Source: Gottfriedia solisilvae (GTDB lineage: Bacteria; Bacillota; Bacilli; Bacillales; Bacillaceae_G). From it: a stretch of DNA of 64,000 nucleotides. Positions 35,968-44,981 of this stretch are shown here, one piece after another; the stretch's first letter is position 1, and every line of letters starts with the position of its first letter. The notes below the pieces were generated by a model, which ran no database searches, had not been told where the DNA came from, and saw nothing but the letters and a program-made list of their open reading frames with translations. The position numbers were made by a program, and so were the translations under genes. The DNA lies in NCBI RefSeq assembly GCF_002128405.1, contig NZ_NETJ01000003.1:682001-746000 (forward strand). Direction: 5' to 3'.

Positions 35968-35981
35968 CGAGTATTCAATTA

Positions 35982-36007
35982 CCGAACCTTTAAATAGGTT
36001 CGTTTTT
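35982..36007 (+). terminator. Terminator of ykzI
   Basis: CGAACCT-ttaaat-AGGTTCG followed by T5. Confidence 0.8.
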
Positions 36008-36181
36008 CTGTGCACACATTTCTTTCTTTAGCCCAACGATGTATCGTATGCCCACCCTCCAAAAAAGTTCCTCATTTTTTATGATTTAAATCATTTCATT
36101 AGGTTTTTTTAGGATATTATTGGTAAACTGATAAACAGAAGATATTTTATCAGTTTAGATGTAGACATTGGAGTGTTCAAA

Positions 36182-37003
36182 ATGAAAGAAGATTGGAAAA
36201 AAATAGAGCAGTTTGCAAGGACCCTTCTGATTAATGCCACGAAAAATATAAAAAGTTCTTTATACGACTCCATTACAATTAATACAAAATCAAACGAAAA
36301 TGACTTAGTTACAAATAAAGACGAAGAAATTCAAAGATATTTCTTTGAAAACATTAAAACAGAATTTCCTCATCATTCCCTACTTGGTGAAGAAGGCAAA
36401 GGTGACGAACTGAAAAATGTAAACGGTATCGTCTGGATATTAGATCCAATTGATGGGACAATGAACTTTGTTCATCAAAAACGGAATTTTGCAATTTCAT
36501 TAGGGATTTATGAGAATGGAATTGGGAAAATGGGCTTTATATTTGATGTAATACATAATGAATTATATTTTGCAAAAAGAGGTGAAGGTGCTTATCTAAA
36601 TGACCAAAAAATAAGCCCATTAAAAAATATCGTCCTAGAAGAGGCGATTGTTGCAGTAAATGCGATTTGGTTGACAAAAAATCGATATTTAAGTCATGAA
36701 AAATTAGGATTACTCATTAAAAAAATAAGGGGTAGTCGTTCGTACGGTTCAGCTGCACTTGAGATGGTTTATGTAGCAACAGGTAGAATAGATGCATATA
36801 TTACCCCTAGATTATCACCATGGGATTTTGCAGCAGGGAAAATAATTGTAGAAGAGCTTGGCGGGATTTGTACTACTCTTAAAAATGAAGAGCTTTCTAT
36901 TTTAAAAAATAGTTCAGTATTAGTAAGCAACGCATCAATACAAAATGAGTTGTTAACAAATTATATTGAGTTTCTTCCTGATCAAAAGGAAGGTAAGTTT
37001 TAA
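36182..37003 (+). CDS. suhB: Inositol monophosphatase family protein (SuhB/YktC)
   Basis: A Mg-dependent phosphatase of 273 residues. Metal and substrate motifs are intact: 'LGEEGKG' (about 71), 'ILDPIDGTMNFV' (about 88-99) and 'PWDFAAGKIIVEELGG' (about 214). Members act on inositol phosphates, NADP or related sugars; the substrate is not decided by sequence. ATG 36182 lies 8 nt after TTGGAG. Its last 4 nt overlap the convergent ylaF stop through a shared TTAA. Confidence 0.9.
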   Translation: MKEDWKKIEQFARTLLINATKNIKSSLYDSITINTKSNENDLVTNKDEEIQRYFFENIKTEFPHHSLLGEEGKGDELKNVNGIVWILDPIDGTMNFVHQKRNFAISLGIYENGIGKMGFIFDVIHNELYFAKRGEGAYLNDQKISPLKNIVLEEAIVAVNAIWLTKNRYLSHEKLGLLIKKIRGSRSYGSAALEMVYVATGRIDAYITPRLSPWDFAAGKIIVEELGGICTTLKNEELSILKNSSVLVSNASIQNELLTNYIEFLPDQKEGKF

Positions 37004-37185
37004 AGCTTACCTTCTCTTTTTAATTTAGCGCGTAAAATAAATCCATATCCTACTGAAAAAATCGAAGCAATCAGTGCGATAATTGCCCCAATAACGCTTT
37101 TTTCTGCTAATAAAATACCAACAAGAATTAAGAAAATGACTGATAATAGTGCTACAAATAATAGACGGTATTTAATGCTCGACAT
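37000..37185 (-). CDS. ylaF: Small membrane protein YlaF
   Basis: A 61-residue protein with two hydrophobic helices (about 8-27 and 31-50) and a basic end, like B. subtilis YlaF (62 aa, DUF5325). ATG 37183-37185 follows AGGAGGTTTC. It sits between suhB and typA as in B. subtilis. Its stop overlaps the suhB stop. Function unknown. Confidence 0.82.
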   Translation of the reverse strand: MSSIKYRLLFVALLSVIFLILVGILLAEKSVIGAIIALIASIFSVGYGFILRAKLKREGKL

Positions 37186-37302
37186 GATGAAACCTCCTGT
37201 TCCTAATCCTATTTTACTTAAAGTATATATGTATGTAAATTTGAAAAAAACAATATTTACGAAATTTTTATTTTAATTTTATATAGGATTATAAACATTT
37301 AG

Positions 37303-37333
37303 TTGAAAAATTATGTCATGCATGTGCTATAAT
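37303..37333 (+). promoter_or_regulatory. Probable typA promoter
   Basis: TTGAAA (37303-37308), 19-nt spacer and an extended -10, TGcTATAAT (TATAAT at 37328-37333). The long spacer is offset by the TG extension. It lies about 55 bp before the typA start. Confidence 0.55.
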
Positions 37334-37386
37334 GTTTTAGTTAATAATGAAAATAGATGTGGAAACATTTTAGGAGTGAATATATT

Positions 37387-39225
37387 TTGAAAAAAAGAGA
37401 AGATTTACGCAATATTGCTATTATTGCGCACGTTGACCATGGTAAAACAACTTTAGTTGATGAACTATTAAAACAATCTGGTACATTCCGTTCAAACGAA
37501 AATGTTAACGAACGTGCAATGGACTCTAATGATATAGAACGTGAACGTGGTATTACGATTTTAGCGAAAAACACTGCAATTCAATATGAAGGTAAACGTA
37601 TCAACATCATGGATACTCCAGGTCACGCTGACTTTGGTGGAGAAGTAGAACGAATCATGAAAATGGTTGATGGTGTTCTATTAGTAGTTGATGCATATGA
37701 AGGTTGTATGCCTCAAACACGTTTCGTACTGAAAAAAGCTTTAGAACAACATTTAACACCAATCGTTGTTGTAAACAAAATTGACCGTGACTTTGCTCGT
37801 CCAGATGAAGTAGTAGATGAAGTAATCGATCTATTTATTGAATTAGGTGCAGATGAAGATCAATTAGAATTCCCAGTTGTATTCGCATCAGCGATCAATG
37901 GTACTTCAAGCTTAGATTCAGATCCAGCGAAACAAGAAGGAAATATGAATGCACTATTTGATACAATTATTGAGCACATTCCAGCTCCGATTGATAATAG
38001 TGATGAGCCATTACAATTCCAAGTTACATTATTAGATTACAATGACTATGTTGGTCGTATTGGTATTGGTCGTATTTTCCGTGGAACAATGAAAGTTGGT
38101 CAATCAGTAGCGTTAATGAAACTAGATGGATCAGTAAAACAATTCCGTATTACGAAAATGTTTGGTTTTATAGGATTAAAACGTATTGAAATTGAAGAAG
38201 CTCAAGCTGGAGATTTAGTTGCAGTATCTGGTATGGAAGATATCAACGTAGGTGAAACAGTATGTCCTGCTGAATACCAAGATGCACTTCCAATCTTACG
38301 TATTGACGAGCCAACTCTTCAAATGACATTCTTAGTTAACAACTCACCATTTGCAGGTCGTGAAGGTAAGTTTGTAACGTCTCGTAAAATTGAAGAAAGA
38401 TTATTACAAGAACTTCAAACAGACGTAAGTTTACGTGTAGAAAACACTGACTCACCTGATGTTTGGATTGTTAGTGGACGTGGAGAGCTTCACTTATCAA
38501 TCTTAATTGAAAACATGCGTCGTGAAGGCTACGAGTTACAAGTTTCTAAACCAGAAGTTATCATTCGTGACATTGATGGTGTGAAATGTGAGCCTGTTGA
38601 ACATGTTCAAATCGATGTTCCTGAAGAGTACACTGGTTCAATTATGGAATCAATGGGTGCTCGTAAAGGTGAAATGCGTGACATGGTAAATAACGGTAGC
38701 GGTCAAGTTCGTTTAACGTTTATGGTACCAGCACGTGGCTTAATCGGATATACAACAGAGTTCTTAACATTAACTCGTGGATACGGTATTATTAACCACA
38801 CATTTGATAGCTATCAACCTGCTATCCAAGGTCAAGTTGGTGGACGTCGTCAAGGTGTATTAGTTTCTATGGAAACTGGTAAAGCTTCAACTTACGGTAT
38901 TATGGGCTTAGAGGACCGTGGTGTTATTTTCCTTGAAGTTGGTACTGAAGTTTATGACGGAATGATTGTTGGTGAACACAACCGTGAAAATGACTTATCA
39001 GTAAACGTAGTTAAGGTGAAACAAGCAACAAACATTCGTTCAGCAAATAAAGATCAAACTACTACAATGAAAAAACCACGTATCATGACGTTGGAAGAAT
39101 CATTAGAATACTTAAATGATGATGAGTACTGTGAAGTAACACCTACATCAATTCGTTTACGTAAAAAGATTCTTGATAAGAACGAGCGTGAGCGTGTAGC
39201 GAAAAAGAAAAAATTCGCTGAGTAA
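37387..39225 (+). CDS. typA: Ribosome-associated GTPase TypA/BipA
   Basis: A translational GTPase of 612 residues, exactly the B. subtilis length from this start. The G motifs are complete: 'AHVDHGKTT' (about 13-21), 'RGITI', 'DTPGHADF' (about 78), 'NKID' and 'SA(I)NG'. EF-G-like domains III and V and a BipA-specific C-terminal domain follow. It helps 50S assembly and growth at low temperature. TTG 37387 lies 9 nt after AGGAG; the longer frame from 37357 would place that site inside the gene. Confidence 0.96.
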   Translation: MKKREDLRNIAIIAHVDHGKTTLVDELLKQSGTFRSNENVNERAMDSNDIERERGITILAKNTAIQYEGKRINIMDTPGHADFGGEVERIMKMVDGVLLVVDAYEGCMPQTRFVLKKALEQHLTPIVVVNKIDRDFARPDEVVDEVIDLFIELGADEDQLEFPVVFASAINGTSSLDSDPAKQEGNMNALFDTIIEHIPAPIDNSDEPLQFQVTLLDYNDYVGRIGIGRIFRGTMKVGQSVALMKLDGSVKQFRITKMFGFIGLKRIEIEEAQAGDLVAVSGMEDINVGETVCPAEYQDALPILRIDEPTLQMTFLVNNSPFAGREGKFVTSRKIEERLLQELQTDVSLRVENTDSPDVWIVSGRGELHLSILIENMRREGYELQVSKPEVIIRDIDGVKCEPVEHVQIDVPEEYTGSIMESMGARKGEMRDMVNNGSGQVRLTFMVPARGLIGYTTEFLTLTRGYGIINHTFDSYQPAIQGQVGGRRQGVLVSMETGKASTYGIMGLEDRGVIFLEVGTEVYDGMIVGEHNRENDLSVNVVKVKQATNIRSANKDQTTTMKKPRIMTLEESLEYLNDDEYCEVTPTSIRLRKKILDKNERERVAKKKKFAE

Positions 39226-39257
39226 GAATCAAATATTTAAAATAATTATGATATAAT

Positions 39258-39289
39258 AAAAACCGACTAACAGATTAGTCGGTTTTTTA
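39258..39289 (+). terminator. Terminator of typA
   Basis: AAAACCGACTA-acaga-TTAGTCGGTTTTTT. The loop and stem are compact and the T run clean. Confidence 0.88.
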
Positions 39290-39313
39290 TTAACGTTTAG
39301 GGGGATAAAGAAA

Positions 39314-39637
39314 TTGGCTCCAAATGAATTAGACAAGTTAGAATTTGTTATTAGAAATATAATAAAAATAACGAATGAAGATTTTCAATTGTCAATGTGG
39401 ATTTTATATGGATTAATTATTGTTTTAAGTATAGCGGTCTATCACTTAGGTTTTGCGAAAAAACTTAGTATCATAAAAATGTTAATCACTTATGTATTAT
39501 TATGTGTAGGTTGTACATTCTTAACATTTTTAGCACTTCGAATTCCAATAGTAGAGGCATTGTTTGCAAGTGTATTTGTTTTAGGAATTTATAAAATACG
39601 ATTACATCAATCAAAAAAAAATAATGCAACTACATAG
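39314..39637 (+). CDS. ylaH: Membrane protein YlaH
   Basis: A 107-residue protein with an amphipathic N-terminus and three hydrophobic helices (about 27-45, 52-74 and 77-95), as in the YlaH family (B. subtilis 105 aa). It starts at TTG 39314 behind AGGGGGATAA. Location after typA matches B. subtilis. Function unknown. Confidence 0.82.
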   Translation: MAPNELDKLEFVIRNIIKITNEDFQLSMWILYGLIIVLSIAVYHLGFAKKLSIIKMLITYVLLCVGCTFLTFLALRIPIVEALFASVFVLGIYKIRLHQSKKNNATT

Positions 39638-39668
39638 TTAATTTGTTAATAGAAAGTGGGATTTTAGG

Positions 39669-39941
39669 ATGAATTCTGTTCAGGATGCTTTATATAACTG
39701 GTTAACGATTAAAGTGATATATGATGGAAGGCCATCTGATGAAGCAGCAAAAGAGACGTATGAAATGTTTGATACGATCTTAAAAGAGGATCATAAAGTT
39801 TCTAATATTAAAATTGAAGTAATGGAGGATTTCTACTTAATCTCATTCACTCAAGGTGAAAAAGATCGAACGACTCGTTTCCCAATTGAAATGATCGATT
39901 GTTTTTTAGATCAAGTAAAAGTGAATCCTGAAAGATATTAA
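39669..39941 (+). CDS. Conserved-looking 90-aa protein of unknown function
   Basis: A 90-residue acidic soluble protein between ylaH and ylaI; I recall no such gene at this place in B. subtilis. The pattern is an N-terminal helix pair ('ALYNWLTIKVIYDGRPSDEA'), two strands ('KIEVMEDFYLISFTQGE') and a helix. ATG 39669 is preceded by a GTGGGAT/TTAGG site. It may share the ylaH transcript (31-nt gap). I do not recognise a family. Confidence 0.65.
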   Translation: MNSVQDALYNWLTIKVIYDGRPSDEAAKETYEMFDTILKEDHKVSNIKIEVMEDFYLISFTQGEKDRTTRFPIEMIDCFLDQVKVNPERY

Positions 39942-40034
39942 GAACAGACTGCTCTTAATCAATTGTTTTCTTGTTTGCAGTTCGCTTTTACTGACTTTAA
40001 CCATCTAATTTAAAATACGTTATAAATATCAAAA

Positions 40035-40063
40035 GCCTAGAAAATATTCTAGGCATTTTTTAT
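40035..40063 (+). terminator. Bidirectional terminator before ylaI
   Basis: GCCTAGAA pairs with TTCTAGGC, followed by ATTTTTT on the plus strand and by TTTT on the minus strand, between convergent genes. Confidence 0.75.
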
Positions 40064-40079
40064 TTCGTGATTGTATGTA

Positions 40080-40280
40080 TTACCATTCGTCATTATCTTT
40101 TATCGGTTTTTGAAAACGGAATTTTCCAGTAGCAATTCTTTGCTCGGTTTTTATCGTAATCCTGTCATAGCATTCTGAACAAGTGTATGTATGGATTGGT
40201 CGATTACGTAGTTTTTTAGCGATTGGTGATTCATCACTAATTGATTCTGATTTATCACAGATCATACATTTAACTCTCAT
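40080..40280 (-). CDS. ylaI: Zinc-finger-like protein YlaI
   Basis: A 66-residue basic protein with two CxxC pairs, 'KCMIC' (about 4-8) and 'CSEC' (about 34-37), likely to bind one zinc. It belongs to the YlaI/DUF2197 family (B. subtilis 70 aa). Nucleic-acid binding is possible but unproven. ATG 40278-40280 follows AAGGAGAG. Confidence 0.82.
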   Translation of the reverse strand: MRVKCMICDKSESISDESPIAKKLRNRPIHTYTCSECYDRITIKTEQRIATGKFRFQKPIKDNDEW

Positions 40281-40434
40281 GTAAAGTTTCTCTCCTTATA
40301 TCTGTAACTTAAGTTAACATAATTATAACAGGTTTTAGAATATATTTTTAGAAATCAATTTAATAAGCAGGAAGTTTTTATATAAACTTTGAATTATCTT
40401 AGTATACTCTTTATTTGAAGGAGATGAAACAGTG

Positions 40435-40896
40435 ATGGCAAACAGTATCGAGAAAGAATTGTCACCAGTATTGTTTGAAGACTGTAATAAAGAAAAAATT
40501 GTCTTATTAAGTACGATTAGTAGTGAGAAAAGCATTCCTGTAATGAACGCAATTTCATGGTTTATTGCTTTAGATGAGAAAACAATTCGTTTTGCGATCG
40601 ATCAACGTTCATTAGTAGTTTCAAACGTAGAGACAAATAGTACTGTTTCGTTTAGCTTATTTTCGAATGAAACCGTCTATAACATTTTAGGTGATGCTAA
40701 AGTGTTAACAAAACAAATGCCTTCTATTCCTTTGAAATTAGCATGTATTGAAGTCAATATTAATGAAGTGAAAAATATTTTATTTTATGGTTCAAAAATT
40801 ATCACAGAACCACAGTATGCAAAAACGTATGATGAAAGAGCTGCTAAAAAATTAGATGACGCTGTTTTAAATGGCTTAAGAGCGCTAGAAGTTTGA
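40435..40896 (+). CDS. ylaL: YlaL, pyridoxamine-oxidase-fold protein
   Basis: A 153-residue protein with the split-barrel flavin-binding pattern of the pyridoxamine 5'-phosphate oxidase group ('KIVLLSTISSEKSIPVMNAI' is the usual first strands). B. subtilis YlaL is similar in length and place. The ligand is unknown. ATG 40435 directly follows an in-frame GTG at 40432; both are served by AAGGAG. The divergent ylaI lies upstream. Confidence 0.78.
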   Translation: MANSIEKELSPVLFEDCNKEKIVLLSTISSEKSIPVMNAISWFIALDEKTIRFAIDQRSLVVSNVETNSTVSFSLFSNETVYNILGDAKVLTKQMPSIPLKLACIEVNINEVKNILFYGSKIITEPQYAKTYDERAAKKLDDAVLNGLRALEV

Positions 40897-41052
40897 TGGT
40901 AAGATAAAACGTATTCTAAAGTAGAGAGAAATTCATATAATATATAAACGGTTCGTCCATACTTCACTAGTAACCTAACTGTTTTTAAAACTTGCACTTA
41001 GAATTTAATTCAAATATTTTATTCTGTGTTATTTGAGTCAGGAGGTTAAGGA

Positions 41053-42381
41053 TTGAGTAAAATATACGTTCTCGACACCAATGTACTATTGCAAGATCCA
41101 CTAGCAATCTTTTCATTTGATGACAATGATGTAGTTGTACCTGCTGTTGTATTAGAAGAGGTAGATTCAAAGAAGAGATATATGGATGAAGTAGGTCGCA
41201 ATGCTAGGTATGTTTCCAAATTAATCGATAGCTTTCGAGAACTAGGAAAATTACATGAAAGTATTCCTCTTGAAAATGGTGGTACGTTTAGAATTGAACT
41301 AAATCATCGTTCATTTCAACAGTTACAAGAAATTTTTGTAGAAAAAACAAATGATAATCGAATTTTAGCTGTGGCGAAAAATTTATCTCTCGAAGAAGAA
41401 GCGAAAGAAGATGGCAAAACAGTTATATTAGTTAGTAAAGACACATTAGTACGTGTCAAAGCGGATGCGTTAAACTTACTTGCGGAAGATTACTTAAGTG
41501 ATCGAGTGGTAGAGGTTGACCATATATATACTGGCTATCTAGAGTACTACATAAATACGGAGCTACTAAATAAGTTTTATGAAAAGACTGAATTACCAGT
41601 ATCTGACGTTGCGAACCACCCTTTTTATCCAAATCAATTTGTCGTATTGAAGGATGCTTTAGGTGGATCAAGTTCAGCGCTTGGTATTGTAGACCAATCG
41701 GGTACAAGGATTAAAAAATTCGTTTTTTCTAATGATCATATTTGGGGCATTCGACCAAGAAATGCGCAACAATCAATGGCGCTAGAACTACTGTTACGAG
41801 ATGATATTCCACTTGTGACTCTAATTGGTAAGGCAGGGACTGGTAAAACTTTATTAGCCTTAGCAGCAGGACTAATGCAAACAGAAGATCTACAAAACTA
41901 TAAAAAATTACTAGTTGCAAGACCAATTGTTCCAGTTGGGAAGGATTTAGGCTATTTACCTGGTGAGAAGGATGAAAAGCTAAGGCCATGGATGCAGCCA
42001 ATTTATGATAATCTTGAATACTTGTTTAATACGAAAAAACCTGGTGAACTTGATGCGATATTAGCTGGTATGGGTTCTATTGAAGTAGAGGCACTAACAT
42101 ATATAAGGGGTAGAAGTATTCCAGAACAATTCATCATAATAGATGAGGCCCAAAATTTAACAAGGCATGAGGTAAAAACGATATTAACACGAGTAGGGGA
42201 TAAGAGTAAAATTGTCTTAATGGGAGATCCAGAACAAATTGATCATCCGTATCTAGATGAATATAACAATGGTCTAACATATGTTGTAGAAAAATTTAAA
42301 GATCAAAAAATAAGTGGTCATGTAAAGCTCGTAAAAGGAGAGAGGTCATCAATTGCTCAATTAGCAGCAGATTTATTGTAA
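41053..42381 (+). CDS. ylaK: PIN-PhoH ATPase (YlaK, PhoH2 type)
   Basis: A 442-residue fusion of an N-terminal PIN nuclease domain (about 1-150; 'YVLDTNVLLQDP' with acidic residues) and a C-terminal PhoH ATPase (about 230-440). Walker A is 'GKAGTGKT' (about 260) and Walker B 'FIIIDEAQN' (about 360). PhoH2 proteins of this kind unwind and cut RNA. Length equals B. subtilis YlaK. It starts at TTG 41053 after AGGAGG. Confidence 0.92.
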   Translation: MSKIYVLDTNVLLQDPLAIFSFDDNDVVVPAVVLEEVDSKKRYMDEVGRNARYVSKLIDSFRELGKLHESIPLENGGTFRIELNHRSFQQLQEIFVEKTNDNRILAVAKNLSLEEEAKEDGKTVILVSKDTLVRVKADALNLLAEDYLSDRVVEVDHIYTGYLEYYINTELLNKFYEKTELPVSDVANHPFYPNQFVVLKDALGGSSSALGIVDQSGTRIKKFVFSNDHIWGIRPRNAQQSMALELLLRDDIPLVTLIGKAGTGKTLLALAAGLMQTEDLQNYKKLLVARPIVPVGKDLGYLPGEKDEKLRPWMQPIYDNLEYLFNTKKPGELDAILAGMGSIEVEALTYIRGRSIPEQFIIIDEAQNLTRHEVKTILTRVGDKSKIVLMGDPEQIDHPYLDEYNNGLTYVVEKFKDQKISGHVKLVKGERSSIAQLAADLL

Positions 42382-42434
42382 AGCTTTTTCTATATGAGAG
42401 TTGATGCAAAAAAATCTTCTTAAATAGTCATTCT

Positions 42435-42468
42435 AAAAAAACATCCTACAAATTCGTAGGATGTTTTC
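42435..42468 (-). terminator. Bidirectional terminator
   Basis: ACATCCTAC-aaattc-GTAGGATGT with T tracts on both strands, between ylaK and the convergent 162-aa gene. Confidence 0.85.
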
Positions 42469-42469
42469 G

Positions 42470-42958
42470 TTAGAAAATAATTTTTTGTATAGATGTAATT
42501 GGTGTATCTTTATTTGAGCCATCTTTAAAATATAAATGAACTGGACCTTCTTCAACAATTCTTTTCCCATTGTTTGAAAATGCTAAATATGATTGATAAA
42601 CAGTTTCAAACGATAATGTGATTGTTGATTTCTCCGTCTCAATCGTAACATTATGTTCTCGAGATTTAGGTTTACTATTATCGATAAAGTATGAAAACGG
42701 CATGACGTATGTTTTCTCAAGCCATTGTTTCTTCGTTTGAGCAAATGGGATACTTGTATCTACTCTTGCTCCTTCAATAATTTCTCGATCCCAGTGTTTT
42801 GATACACTCTTAGTGTATTTTTCATTTTCGTTTTCCGTTTCGAGTTCCCCTTTAAAAATAAGCTCAAGTTCAATTTTTCTTTCATCAAAAATCCACACAC
42901 TTGGATCAATTGTTAGTGGGTGCTCGACCTCACCGGTAATTAAAAATACATCACTCAT
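42470..42958 (-). CDS. Conserved-looking 162-aa protein of unknown function
   Basis: A 162-residue acidic, beta-rich soluble protein. 'HPLTIDPSVWIFDERK' near the start is a distinctive block. I recall similar Bacillus proteins labelled as peptidyl-prolyl isomerases, but no isomerase domain is recognisable, so I give no function. ATG 42956-42958 has a GGGGAG site. Monocistronic, occupying the ylaM position of B. subtilis but not resembling glutaminase. Confidence 0.7.
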   Translation of the reverse strand: MSDVFLITGEVEHPLTIDPSVWIFDERKIELELIFKGELETENENEKYTKSVSKHWDREIIEGARVDTSIPFAQTKKQWLEKTYVMPFSYFIDNSKPKSREHNVTIETEKSTITLSFETVYQSYLAFSNNGKRIVEEGPVHLYFKDGSNKDTPITSIQKIIF

Positions 42959-43300
42959 TTGTTGTCTCCCCTAAGAGTATAAAGTTTATATATAGTTTAC
43001 GACTAATTCTAAGAGTAAATCAATGTATTGATATAGAAAATTGCATAGCTTAAAAATATTGATATGAAAAATTGAATTATAGAGTATAATGAATAGAACT
43101 AACATTTTATAAAAGTTAAAATGTTTCATAATCGGAAATACTTTACATACACTTAAATTGAAGTGATTTTTGTAAATTGATACACAACATGAACTTGGAT
43201 GCATTTTACATATTATAATAATGACGTTTTTAAGTTGATTTTTCTTTAAAAGAACTATAATATTAAGAAGTATAGCTTGTACGGAAGCGGAGGGAGAAAA
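42959..43300. other. Intergenic region before ylaN
   Basis: About 340 bp of very AT-rich DNA between divergent genes. TATAAT-like words occur at several places (for example near 43085 and 43215), but none has a well-spaced -35, so I name no promoter. No open frame with a ribosome site. Confidence 0.45.
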
Positions 43301-43591
43301 TTGAGGTCTGATGCTGTAACGGATTACAAAGATAAAGCATTTGAATTATTAAAAAAAGATGCTGAAAAAATTTTAAAACTAATAAATGTACAACTTGATC
43401 ATTTAACAATGCCACAATGCCCTCTATATGAAGAGGTTTTAGATACTCAAATGTTCGGTTTATCGAGAGAAATTGATTTTGCATCTCGACTTGGATTAAT
43501 TGAAGTTGAGCAAGGAAAAGAACTTCTATCAGAACTAGAACGTCAATTATCTGCTTTGCATGATGCTTTTACAAATCAAAAAAATAAATAG
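43301..43591 (+). CDS. ylaN: YlaN (UPF0358), iron-homeostasis protein
   Basis: A 96-residue helical protein nearly identical in its core to B. subtilis YlaN, with '[20 protein letters not shown]' (about 40-60) and 'LSALHDAF' near the end. YlaN is important under iron limitation and has been linked to relief of Fur repression. TTG 43301 lies behind GGAGGGAG; an upstream ATG 43277 in frame has no ribosome site and adds residues unlike the family. A terminator follows. Confidence 0.9.
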   Translation: MRSDAVTDYKDKAFELLKKDAEKILKLINVQLDHLTMPQCPLYEEVLDTQMFGLSREIDFASRLGLIEVEQGKELLSELERQLSALHDAFTNQKNK

Positions 43592-43603
43592 TTAGTATGA
43601 TCC

Positions 43604-43637
43604 AAAAGCTCAAACAATTCTTTGTTTGAGCTTTTTT
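43604..43637 (+). terminator. Terminator of ylaN
   Basis: AAAAGCTCAAACA-attc-TTGTTTGAGCTTTTTT, a perfect stem with T6. Confidence 0.88.
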
Positions 43638-43763
43638 GTTTTATTTTAATTGCATAAGGAATTAATCTATGAATCTATGTTACAATATTGATATTTATAA
43701 AGGGAATTTCCCAAAATAGTTGAATACATAATGTATAAAGAATTGAAGCAGGGATGATTAGCA

Positions 43764-44906
43764 ATGTTAAAAAAATATTTAAAAAATATGGACTATATGA
43801 TTATTGTTCCATTACTTATTTTATGTTTATTTGGATTAATTATGGTATATAGTGCTAGCTCTGCATTACCAACCATTCGCTATCAAAGTGAAAATTGGGC
43901 GAGCGATCATTTTTTTCGTAAACAGCTGCTTGCATTTGAAGTTGGTATGGGTGCTTTTGTTTTATTAACTTTAATACCCTCAACAATCTTTAAAAAAAGG
44001 ATTATTTTATTTTTAAATCTACTAATTAGTATAGGGTTATTAGTAGCTGTATTAGCTTTTGGACAAGTGGTTAACAATGCCAAAAGTTGGGTGTTTGGGA
44101 TACAACCTGCTGAATTAATAAAATTAAGTTCAATTATTTTACTAGCCGGTTGGTACTCAAAAAGACAAAAAGGGATTACAAAGAATTGGAAAATGTTATT
44201 TGCTCCTTGGTTGGTCATTTTGTTATATGTCATTTTATTACGAATGCAACCAGATACGGGCACGGCTTTACTAATCATTGCAACTTGCGCTGTCGTTTCA
44301 TTTTGTAGTGGGTTTATTGTAAAAAGACTAATTCTTTTGTTTTCAGCAGGAATTATCGTCTTATATCCATTAGTAAGCTTTTGCGTTAGTTTTGGTGTTG
44401 GACTTACAGACGTCCAAGTCAATCGATTTCTAGCATTTAGAAATCCATTTGATTATGCACAAGATATCGGTTTCCAAATTGTCAATTCGTTAATAGCTTT
44501 TGCCAATGGTGGTCTTACTGGTGTGGGATTAGGTAAAAGTATTCAAAAATTAGGTTACTTACCAGAACCACATACTGATTTTATATTAGCAATTATCGGA
44601 GAAGAAACAGGTCTTATTGGTGTGATCATTGTAATCATTTGTATCTTTTTAATTGTATGGCGAGGTTTATTAATTGCACATCAATCAAATGATTCTTTTG
44701 ATTCATTATTGGCTACAGGAATTTGTGCTTTAATTGCAATCCAAACATTTGTTAATATCGGTGGTGTTACATCGCTAATTCCATTGACAGGTGTTCCTTT
44801 ACCATTTGTAAGCTATGGTGGTACGTCGATGATGGTGATGTTATCAATGGTAGGTATGTTAATGAATATTTCCATTCGAAATAAAATGAATAAAGAAACG
44901 TTATAA
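43764..44906 (+). CDS. ftsW: Cell-division peptidoglycan glycosyltransferase FtsW
   Basis: A SEDS-family membrane glycosyltransferase that polymerises lipid II at the division septum. The 380 residues carry about ten helices, 'VYSASSA' near helix 1, 'QPAELIKLS' (about 112), 'QPDTGTALL' (about 160) and the C-terminal 'PLPFVSYGGTSM' signature. It is somewhat shorter than B. subtilis FtsW (403). Position before pycA fits ftsW rather than rodA. ATG 43764 follows GCAGGGATG. Confidence 0.92.
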   Translation: MLKKYLKNMDYMIIVPLLILCLFGLIMVYSASSALPTIRYQSENWASDHFFRKQLLAFEVGMGAFVLLTLIPSTIFKKRIILFLNLLISIGLLVAVLAFGQVVNNAKSWVFGIQPAELIKLSSIILLAGWYSKRQKGITKNWKMLFAPWLVILLYVILLRMQPDTGTALLIIATCAVVSFCSGFIVKRLILLFSAGIIVLYPLVSFCVSFGVGLTDVQVNRFLAFRNPFDYAQDIGFQIVNSLIAFANGGLTGVGLGKSIQKLGYLPEPHTDFILAIIGEETGLIGVIIVIICIFLIVWRGLLIAHQSNDSFDSLLATGICALIAIQTFVNIGGVTSLIPLTGVPLPFVSYGGTSMMVMLSMVGMLMNISIRNKMNKETL

Positions 44907-44981
44907 ACTGTTTCTTAATGCAATCATAGATTACATTTCATTTATAATCATTTATCTTTCATGAATACAGGAGGCATTATT

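Noticed and set aside
42986-43204. 72-codon minus-strand frame upstream of the 162-aa gene
   Set aside because: No ribosome site and the composition of translated AT-rich spacer.
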